Assembly: GCA_946186535.1 (NCBI GenBank)
Contig: CAMHNT010000154.1
Location: 1-5,322 of the forward strand
Direction: 5' to 3'
DNA length: 5,322 nt
From: an uncultured Clostridia bacterium
Lineage (GTDB): Bacteria; Bacillota; Clostridia; Oscillospirales; Acutalibacteraceae
This document shows positions 1 through 4,249 of this stretch, piece after piece. Under the pieces are notes generated by a model, which did no database searches, was not told where the DNA came from, and was given only the letters and a program-made list of their open reading frames with translations. A program made the translations under genes and the position numbers. Numbering within the stretch: position 1 is the stretch's first letter; every line of letters starts with the position of its first letter.

Positions 1-2
1 TA

Positions 3-73
3 CCCCAAGGGCACTTCCTTCGGGGCGCCTTTGAAAAAGTTGGATCAAAACTTTTTCCGGCTTCGCTTCGCCG
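3..73. repeat. Cluster of three hairpins downstream of rsmI
   Basis: This non-coding stretch holds three inverted repeats in a row. The first pairs CCCCAAGG (3-10) with CCTTcGGGG (17-25), with one bulged base. The second is a perfect 9-bp stem, GAAAAAGTT (33-41) with AACTTTTTC (49-57), around a 7-base loop. The third pairs CGGC (58-61) with GCCG (70-73). No ribosome-binding site or open frame of note is present. Similar chains of GC-rich and A/T-stem hairpins are common between genes in gut Clostridia, so this is probably a dispersed repeat of that kind, but copy number cannot be seen here. It is the 3' flank of the minus-strand operon and continues to the window edge. Confidence 0.6.
33..57 (-). 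terminator. Possible weak terminator after rsmI
   Basis: Read on the minus strand, this is a perfect 9-bp stem whose right arm ends in a run of five T and whose left arm has five A. It begins about 39 bases beyond the rsmI stop. Ending the fumarase-trmN6-rsmI transcript here would make sense. However, the stem is A/T-rich and the T-run lies inside the stem rather than after it, so it may be only part of the repeat cluster. Confidence 0.3.
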
Positions 74-95
74 AAAGATAATTCGAATATAAAAA

Positions 96-920
96 TCATG
101 TCAGCAGCTTATAAATTTCATTCTTCTTAAATCCCGTAATCTTCGCCGCCTGCTTTGCGCTCTCCGACGTTGACCCCCCCTCATCAATAAACCTTTTCGC
201 AAGAGCGACCGCCTCATCAATCGTGAACTCTTCCTTTTCGATATCCTCAGCCGCCCCTTCAAGCACAAGCACGATCTCACCCTTCAGCGAGCCGTCGCCG
301 TACTCCTCAACAGCCTTCCGAAGATCCGTCCGTATAACCTCTTCATGTATCTTCGTAATCTCACGGACAATAGATATCCTCCTGTCTCCGAATGCCTTGT
401 AAAGGTCGTTAAGAGTCGCCGAAAGCTTATGCGGAGCTTCATAGAAAATCATGGTCCGATTCTCGCTCTTCAGCTGTTCGAGGTGGTCGAGACGGCTTTT
501 CTTGTTTGTGCTGAGGAAGCCCTCAAACGTGAATCTCCCCGTCGCAAGTCCTGAAACGGCAAGCGCAGATATAACCGCACTCGGTCCCGGAACGACTACC
601 GTCTTTATTCCTCTTTCTGCGCACTGCTTCACAAGCTCCTCGCCCGGGTCGGAAATGCACGGCATGCCTGCGTCGGTCACGATAGCACAGTTCTCTCCGC
701 TTTCGATCCTGCTGCATATGATATCCCCACGCTCACGCTTGTTGTGTTCAAAATAGCTTATCATCGGCTTTTTTATGTTAAAATGATTCAGCAGCTTCAG
801 CGTGACTCTCGTGTCTTCGGCGGCAATAAAATCGACCTCACCGAGCACCTCGACGGCTCTCGGAGAAAAATCCCCGAGATTTCCTATCGGCGTACCGACA
901 ACATACAAAACTCCGCTCAT
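96..920 (-). CDS. rsmI: 16S rRNA (cytidine(1402)-2'-O)-methyltransferase RsmI
   Basis: RsmI uses S-adenosylmethionine to methylate the ribose 2'-OH of C1402 in 16S rRNA, in the decoding centre; it acts in the cytoplasm on the small subunit. The 274-residue length is normal for the family. Visible signatures are LYVVGTPIGNLGD (residues 5-17), AEDTR (34-38), SYFEHN (55-60), VTDAGMPCISDPG (81-93), VPGPSA (110-115), FYEAPHK (159-165), EITKIHEEV (187-195) and KGEIVLV (213-219). These are the tetrapyrrole-methylase-fold motifs typical of RsmI. The C-terminal 45 residues match the small helical extension found in the family. The ATG start overlaps the stop of the upstream trmN6-like gene as ATGA, and an AAGGAG Shine-Dalgarno lies 8 nt before it inside that gene, so translation is probably coupled. 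Nothing looks damaged. Confidence 0.97.
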   Translation of the reverse strand: MSGVLYVVGTPIGNLGDFSPRAVEVLGEVDFIAAEDTRVTLKLLNHFNIKKPMISYFEHNKRERGDIICSRIESGENCAIVTDAGMPCISDPGEELVKQCAERGIKTVVVPGPSAVISALAVSGLATGRFTFEGFLSTNKKSRLDHLEQLKSENRTMIFYEAPHKLSATLNDLYKAFGDRRISIVREITKIHEEVIRTDLRKAVEEYGDGSLKGEIVLVLEGAAEDIEKEEFTIDEAVALAKRFIDEGGSTSESAKQAAKITGFKKNEIYKLLT

Positions 921-1660
921 AAATACTTCTCCTTATAATCGCCGTAAATATTTATCATCTCCTCGGAAAGCCCGGAATTGTCCCCCTCAATGAAGAGAGT
1001 CGGAAGGGTGACGAGTCCGCCGGGATTCCCCCCGCGCTTTCCCTCGGCGAGAAAAAGCTTCGGCGCTTTGTCCCTTCTCTGCTGAACCAGTCTCAGCCTC
1101 TTCGGCTCAATTCCTGCGTTTCTCATCGAAAGAAGCACGTCCGTAAGCCTTTCGGGACGCTGACAGATACAGAACCTGCCGCCGAACCTTAAAAGCCTTG
1201 CGGCAGCCGAAGTGATATCGTCGAGCGTACATTCCGTTTCGTGCCTTGCGATCTGCTTCTGCCTGTCGGGATTTACAATACCGCCGCCTCCGATTTTGTA
1301 GGGCGGATTCATGGCAGCCATGTCAAACGACCCGAATTCCACCAGTCCGCCGAGATTTCTCAGATCGCCGTTTATAACCGTGATCCTGTCGGAAAGTCGG
1401 TTGTGCTCGGCGCTTCTTCTGAGCATATCCGCACCCTGCGGCTGTATCTCAACCGATGTTATAGACTTCGGCGGCTGATTTCTGCACCATATCAGCGAAA
1501 TAGTACCGCACCCTGCGCCAAGCTCAATGACCTTCTCGTGCTTTTTCGGTGCCGAGAAATCCGCCAGAAGAATAGTATCCGTTGAAAAATGATTCTCCTC
1601 GGAAACAATAACGCTGATACCGTTACCGAGCGGTTCAAAATGTTCTCCTTTTTTCAGCAT
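917..1660 (-). CDS. trmN6: tRNA1(Val) (adenine(37)-N6)-methyltransferase-like protein (TrmN6/YfiC/YabB family)
   Basis: This is a Rossmann-fold, SAM-dependent N6-adenine methyltransferase. Seen in the 247-residue product: the SAM-binding motif VIELGAGCGTISL at residues 44-56, an acidic residue after the next strand (SVEIQ, near 69-73), and the NPPY catalytic motif at 118-121, which marks enzymes that methylate exocyclic amino groups. The N-terminal HFSTDTILLADF segment (residues 24-35) is typical of the YfiC/TrmN6 group, whose E. coli member modifies A37 of tRNA1(Val). A neighbouring RsmI gene is usual for this family in Firmicutes (yabB and yabC in Bacillus), which supports the assignment. 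The exact substrate is inferred from the family. The start has AAAGG 8 nt upstream (1669-1673). It lies 24 nt after the fumarase beta stop and overlaps rsmI by 4 nt. Confidence 0.87.
   Translation of the reverse strand: MLKKGEHFEPLGNGISVIVSEENHFSTDTILLADFSAPKKHEKVIELGAGCGTISLIWCRNQPPKSITSVEIQPQGADMLRRSAEHNRLSDRITVINGDLRNLGGLVEFGSFDMAAMNPPYKIGGGGIVNPDRQKQIARHETECTLDDITSAAARLLRFGGRFCICQRPERLTDVLLSMRNAGIEPKRLRLVQQRRDKAPKLFLAEGKRGGNPGGLVTLPTLFIEGDNSGLSEEMINIYGDYKEKYL
929..934 (-). promoter_or_regulatory. Shine-Dalgarno site of rsmI, inside trmN6
   Basis: The minus strand reads AAGGAG here, 8 nt before the rsmI ATG and within the last codons of the preceding methyltransferase gene. It fixes the rsmI start and supports translational coupling through the ATGA overlap. 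Confidence 0.85.
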
Positions 1661-1684
1661 ACAAACTACCTTTCAGCGATGATA

Positions 1685-2209
1685 TCATCTCACATAAACA
1701 TTGTTTCCCTCTGAGTCTATCGCAACGATAAGCGGCATATCCTCCACTTCATACCGATAGATAGCCTCCGTTCCGAGATCCTCATAGCATATCAGCTCGC
1801 TTTTCTTTATACTCTTCGCAATCAGAGCCGCAGCGCCGCCGATCGCAACAAGATACACGGCACCGTTTCTGACCATAGATTCAATGACCTCGTCGTTTCT
1901 CATGCCCTTGCCGATCATGACTTTAAGACCTCTGTCGAGGAGAGACGGCGCATACTTGTCCATTCTGTACGAGGAGGTAGGGCCGCACGGACCTACAGCA
2001 TATCCCGGCTTTGCAGGCGCAGCGCCCACATAATAAATCGTCTGACCGTTCACGTCGACCGGAAGCTCTTCACCGTTCTGAATCAGCTCATACATTCTCT
2101 TATGCGCAGCGTCTCTCGCCGTGTAGAGATAACCGCTTGCAAGCACTCTGTCGCCTGCCTTCAACCCCTTAATCTCTTCCTCCGTAATAGGAAAACCAAT
2201 CTTTTTCAT
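1685..2209 (-). CDS. fumB: Fumarate hydratase, class I, beta subunit (C-terminal catalytic domain)
   Basis: This is the smaller subunit of the two-chain iron-sulfur fumarase, which reversibly hydrates fumarate to L-malate in the cytoplasm. The 174-residue length fits. Visible family motifs are TARDAAHKR (30-38), GPTSSYRMD (76-84), MIGKG (98-102), GGAAAL (124-129) and LGTEAIYRYEVEDMP (145-159). In one-chain class I fumarases these lie in the C-terminal half, which supplies substrate-binding and catalytic residues. The related L-tartrate dehydratase beta subunit (TtdB) has the same layout, so tartrate activity cannot be ruled out by eye. Only a weak GGGG ribosome site lies before the ATG, 9 nt away, unlike the stronger sites nearby. 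It follows the alpha-subunit gene after a 288-bp repeat-filled gap and precedes trmN6 by 24 nt. The symbol is by analogy with two-subunit systems. Confidence 0.92.
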   Translation of the reverse strand: MKKIGFPITEEEIKGLKAGDRVLASGYLYTARDAAHKRMYELIQNGEELPVDVNGQTIYYVGAAPAKPGYAVGPCGPTSSYRMDKYAPSLLDRGLKVMIGKGMRNDEVIESMVRNGAVYLVAIGGAAALIAKSIKKSELICYEDLGTEAIYRYEVEDMPLIVAIDSEGNNVYVR

Positions 2210-2272
2210 TTTTATTTACCCCGATTCCAACTTTATTCTTTACATTACTCATCGCCCGAAGCCCTGCAACTA

Positions 2273-2321
2273 TTGGGGCTGCGCCCCCAAACCCTGCGTT
2301 CGTTCCGGAAGAATGCTTTTC
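2273..2321. repeat. Double-hairpin repeat module, copy A
   Basis: This module has a GC-rich hairpin with a TGC loop (2273-2290), then ACCCTGC, then a second stem, GCGTTC (2296-2301) with GAATGC (2311-2316), which includes one G-T wobble, ending in GCTTTTC. It aligns end to end with copy B at 2411-2458. Confidence 0.55.
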
Positions 2322-2361
2322 TACGAAGCTTAGTCTTTTCACCAAACTGACCCACCCCCAA

Positions 2362-2379
2362 CCCCCTCCCCGGAGGGGG
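2362..2379. repeat. Perfect 8-bp GC inverted repeat
   Basis: CCCCCTCC (2362-2369) is the exact reverse complement of GGAGGGGG (2372-2379), with only CC between; as RNA the closed loop would be slightly larger. It lies between copies A and B of the double-hairpin module and probably belongs to the same composite repeat. Confidence 0.6.
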
Positions 2380-2385
2380 CTATAC

Positions 2386-2410
2386 TGGGCGTGGGCTTCG
2401 CCCACACCCA
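2386..2410. repeat. GC-rich inverted repeat with TTC loop
   Basis: The core stem GTGGGC (2391-2396) pairs with GCCCAC (2400-2405) around TTC. Outside it, TGGG (2386-2389) pairs with CCCA (2407-2410) across a single C-A mismatch. It directly abuts the first hairpin of module copy B. Confidence 0.6.
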
Positions 2411-2458
2411 TCGGGAGCTGCGCTCCCGAACCCTTGCTTTCTTCTCCGAAAGCTTTTC
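2411..2458. repeat. Double-hairpin repeat module, copy B
   Basis: A perfect 8-bp stem, TCGGGAGC (2411-2418) with GCTCCCGA (2422-2429), surrounds a TGC loop. It is followed by ACCCTTGC and a second perfect stem, GCTTTC (2436-2441) with GAAAGC (2448-2453), ending in GCTTTTC. The order and spacing match copy A at 2273-2321, while several paired positions differ and still pair. Confidence 0.6.
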
Positions 2459-2478
2459 GTGAGTCATTTCGTGAGTCA
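2455..2478. repeat. Perfect 12-bp tandem duplication
   Basis: TTTCGTGAGTCA occurs twice with no gap (2455-2466 and 2467-2478), starting within the last bases of module copy B and ending 19 bp short of the alpha-subunit stop codon. Two exact units suggest recent slippage or a duplication made at the repeat boundary. Two units are too few, and lack spacers, to be a CRISPR array. Confidence 0.8.
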
Positions 2479-2497
2479 TAAGTCCTTTCAAATCACA

Positions 2498-3349
2498 CTA
2501 AATCGTGCATTCCTTGTGTCTGCATGCATGACAGCAGATGTTCACCGCTACAGGCATTCCGGCAATATGCGTCGGGTACGTCTCAATGTTAAGCCCCAAA
2601 GCCGTCGTCTTTCCTCCGAGCCCTGCCGGACCTATGCCCATCTTGTTGATCTCGCTCAGAAGCTCTTCCTCAAGCGCCGCATATCTTCCGTCCGGATTCG
2701 ATGTGTTTATCGGGCGGAGAGTCGCTCTCTTAGCGAGCTGAGCCGCCTTTTCAAACGTTCCTCCTATCCCGACTCCGATCACCATCGGCGGACACGGATT
2801 CGGACCTGCGTGAGCAACAACGTCCAGAACAAACTTCTTCACCCCCTCGACTCCCGCCGACGGCGTGAGCATTTTCACCGAAGACATATTCTCGCTTCCG
2901 AAGCCCTTTCCTCCTGCAACAATATGTATCCTGTCGCCCGGAACTATCTCCGTGTGAATTACCGCAGGGGTGTTGTCCTTCGTATTCTTTCTGTCAAAAA
3001 CAGGGTCGGTCACAACCGATTTTCTCAGATATCCGTCAACGTATGCCCTGCGCACACCCTCCTCAACCGCTTCTCTGAAGCTTCCATCCTTCACGGCAAC
3101 CTTGTCTCCGTATTCCACGAACAGCACCGCCATGCCCGTGTCCTGACACATCGGTATCTGCTCCCTCGCCGCAATTTCGTTGTTGTCTATGAGCTGCTGC
3201 AGAACGTCTTTCGCTATCTGAAGCTCCTCGTTTTCCTGAGCAGTTTTTATCGCCTGCGAAATGTCGTCGCCTGCATAATAGTTGCATTCCATAAAAAGCT
3301 TTTTTACTGCCGCTGTTATTTCCTCTGCGGAAATTTCTCTGATATCCAT
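2498..3349 (-). CDS. fumA: Fumarate hydratase, class I, alpha subunit (iron-sulfur domain)
   Basis: This is the larger subunit of the two-chain oxygen-sensitive fumarase and carries the [4Fe-4S] cluster that binds substrate. From the chosen start the protein has 283 residues, normal for the family. Cysteines in conserved settings are C68 (PMCQDTG), C186 (GPNPCPP) and the C-terminal group C272/C273/C276 (NICCHACRH), matching the three cluster-ligand regions of class I fumarases. GGKGFGSENMS (146-156) and GVGIGGTFEKAA (192-203) are further family motifs. A longer frame could begin at a TTG at 3385, but that codon sits where the predicted promoter would start transcription. The ATG at 3349 has AAGAAGGG 10 nt upstream, while an ATG at 3358 would have it only 1 nt away. 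TtdA of L-tartrate dehydratase is the main alternative. This is the first gene of the minus-strand operon. Confidence 0.94.
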   Translation of the reverse strand: MDIREISAEEITAAVKKLFMECNYYAGDDISQAIKTAQENEELQIAKDVLQQLIDNNEIAAREQIPMCQDTGMAVLFVEYGDKVAVKDGSFREAVEEGVRRAYVDGYLRKSVVTDPVFDRKNTKDNTPAVIHTEIVPGDRIHIVAGGKGFGSENMSSVKMLTPSAGVEGVKKFVLDVVAHAGPNPCPPMVIGVGIGGTFEKAAQLAKRATLRPINTSNPDGRYAALEEELLSEINKMGIGPAGLGGKTTALGLNIETYPTHIAGMPVAVNICCHACRHKECTI

Positions 3350-3359
3350 TTGCTCCATT

Positions 3360-3367
3360 CCCTTCTT
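3360..3367 (-). promoter_or_regulatory. Ribosome-binding site that decides the fumarase alpha start
   Basis: The minus strand reads AAGAAGGG. It ends 10 nt before the ATG at 3349 but only 1 nt before the in-frame ATG at 3358, so the downstream ATG is the likely start. Confidence 0.7.
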
Positions 3368-3389
3368 AAATAAAAAAATTGTCAAAAAT

Positions 3390-3418
3390 ATTATAAAATA
3401 TTCTTCAAACTATTTCAA
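3390..3418 (-). promoter_or_regulatory. Promoter of the fumarase-trmN6-rsmI operon
   Basis: The minus strand has TTGAAA (3418-3413) and a perfect TATAAT (3395-3390) with the ideal 17-bp spacer. This predicts a transcript start near 3383 and a leader of roughly 35 nt before the ATG at 3349. It is the best sigma-70-type match in the intergenic region. Confidence 0.75.
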
Positions 3419-3441
3419 TATTAAAATTTATATGTTATAAT
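3413..3441 (+). promoter_or_regulatory. Candidate promoter of the response regulator-kinase operon
   Basis: The plus strand has an extended -10, TGTTATAAT (3433-3441), with a perfect TATAAT hexamer. The hexamer 17 bp upstream is TTTCAA (3413-3418), a poor -35 that an extended -10 could compensate for. The predicted start near 3448 leaves a leader of about 120 nt. A second, weaker TGTTATATT occurs at 3527-3535 without a -35 and could be an alternative. Confidence 0.45.
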
Positions 3442-3456
3442 ATTAGTACTCAATTT

Positions 3457-3468
3457 TGTGATATCACA
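3457..3468. promoter_or_regulatory. Perfect 12-bp palindrome, candidate operator
   Basis: TGTGATATCACA reads the same on both strands. The symmetry extends to TTTTGTGATATCACACAA (3454-3471) with one mismatched pair. It has no loop, so it suits a dimeric DNA-binding protein rather than an RNA hairpin. It lies about 10 bp downstream of the predicted regulator transcript start and about 75-85 bp upstream of the fumarase start. The sequence ACTCAA flanks it on both sides (3448-3453 and 3477-3482). The half-site spacing is 2 bp, not the 6 bp of CRP or Rex sites, so the binding protein is unknown. Confidence 0.5.
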
Positions 3469-3554
3469 CAACCGTCACTCAAATGCGAGATTATCAATAT
3501 AATAAAAATTTTTTTATAAATTCTAATGTTATATTACCGTTATATTTTTGAAAA

Positions 3555-3561
3555 GGAAAGG
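3555..3561 (+). promoter_or_regulatory. Ribosome-binding site of the response regulator
   Basis: GGAAAGG ends 8 nt before the ATG at 3570, a normal distance, and supports that start. Confidence 0.75.
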
Positions 3562-3569
3562 TAAAAAAT

Positions 3570-4241
3570 ATGAGCAAAATATTAGTGGTAGACGATGAAT
3601 ACAGAATCCGCGAGCTTATAAAAAAGTACGCTATCTTCGAAGGTCACGATGTCATCGAAGCAACCGACGGACTTGAGGCGATTTCAATCTGCACAAGAAA
3701 TCAGTTCGACCTCATCATAATGGACGTTATGATGCCCGAGCTTGACGGCTTCTCCGCCTGCCGTGAAATAAGAAAAAGAAGCACCACCCCTATCATCATG
3801 CTTTCCGCACGAGGTGAGGAATACGACAAGATCCACGGCTTTGAGCTCGGAATCGACGACTATGTCGTAAAGCCGTTCTCCCCGAAGGAACTCATGATGA
3901 GAGTGAACGCAGTCCTCAAAAGAACCGCTCTCGACGAAGGTCAGCAGCGTGACGTCTTCACCTACGAAAATCTCGTCGTTGACTTCAGCGCACGCATTGT
4001 CACAATAAACGGCGAACGTGTCGACATGACTCCCAAGGAGTATGAGCTGTTCTTCTATATGGTGAAAAACAAGGGCATTGCGCTTTCAAGAGACAAACTT
4101 CTCAATCACGTCTGGGGCTATGACTTTTACGGCGACGACAGAACTCTTGACACCCACATCAAACTTCTCAGAAAGAGCCTTGGCGAATACAGCCGATGTA
4201 TCGTTACTCTCCGCGGCGTAGGCTACCGTTTTGAGGCGTGA
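3570..4241 (+). CDS. OmpR/PhoB-family response regulator
   Basis: This is a cytoplasmic transcription regulator switched on by phosphorylation. The 223 residues form a receiver domain (about 2-118) and a winged-helix DNA-binding domain (about 128-222). In the receiver, the acidic pair D8/D9, the phospho-acceptor D52 (IIMDVMMPELDG), the switch residue S79, Y98 and K101 (KPF) are all present, so it should be phosphorylated normally. The winged helix carries MTPKEYELF (153-161), the recognition helix around R191-L204 (RTLDTHIKLLRKSL) and the wing TLRGVGYRFEA at the end. The ATG has GGAAAGG 8 nt before it. The kinase gene begins within 9 nt of its stop, so the two are almost certainly co-transcribed partners. 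The target genes and stimulus are not visible; autoregulation or control of the divergent fumarase operon is possible but unproven. Confidence 0.96.
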   Translation: MSKILVVDDEYRIRELIKKYAIFEGHDVIEATDGLEAISICTRNQFDLIIMDVMMPELDGFSACREIRKRSTTPIIMLSARGEEYDKIHGFELGIDDYVVKPFSPKELMMRVNAVLKRTALDEGQQRDVFTYENLVVDFSARIVTINGERVDMTPKEYELFFYMVKNKGIALSRDKLLNHVWGYDFYGDDRTLDTHIKLLRKSLGEYSRCIVTLRGVGYRFEA

Positions 4242-4249
4242 TCATCAGT

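Larger units (their letters stand above)
2210..2497. repeat. Hairpin-rich intergenic region separating the two fumarase subunit genes
   Basis: This 288-bp gap lies inside the fumarase operon and is dense in inverted repeats. In order: GGGGC/GCCCC around TGC (2275-2287); CCCCCTCC/GGAGGGGG (2362-2379); GTGGGC/GCCCAC around TTC (2391-2405), extendable to 2386-2410 with one mismatch; TCGGGAGC/GCTCCCGA around TGC (2411-2429); and GCTTTC/GAAAGC (2436-2453). A 12-bp tandem duplication follows at 2455-2478. The small open frames across it consist of the repeat sequence, lack convincing ribosome sites, and are not called as genes. No hairpin is followed by a T-run on the minus strand, so read-through from the alpha to the beta gene is likely. 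The region looks like an insertion of dispersed non-coding repeats. A role in mRNA stability or processing is only inference. Confidence 0.7.

Noticed and set aside
1241..1585. Plus-strand 114-codon open frame opposite trmN6
   Set aside because: It is a shadow of the methyltransferase gene, with no ribosome site and no family motifs.
2169..2411. Minus-strand 80-codon open frame across the fumarase intergenic gap
   Set aside because: It is made of the hairpin repeats (giving Gly-rich SPLRGGGWGW), runs into the beta-subunit start in another frame, and has no ribosome site. It is a repeat-derived frame, not a gene.
2411..2429. Intrinsic terminator between the fumarase genes
   Set aside because: The stem is strong, but the minus strand shows no T-run after it, and the same is true of the other hairpins in the gap. 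Termination would also cut off the beta subunit.
2455..2478. Possible start of a CRISPR array
   Set aside because: There are only two 12-bp units, directly abutting with no spacers, and no cas genes nearby.
2459..3373. Long plus-strand open frame of 304 codons opposite the fumarase alpha gene
   Set aside because: The product is rich in Arg, His and Ser with no recognisable motifs. It is the antisense shadow of a clear fumarase subunit, and its N-terminal part runs through the repeat region.
3457..3468. CRP or Rex binding site
   Set aside because: The TGTGA and TCACA half-sites are present, but 2 bp apart rather than the 6 bp those families need. It is kept only as an unassigned operator.
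3448..3569. Riboswitch or structured leader before the response regulator
   Set aside because: The roughly 120-nt leader is very AT-rich and I see no stable stem set or known aptamer motif; the palindrome in it has no loop.
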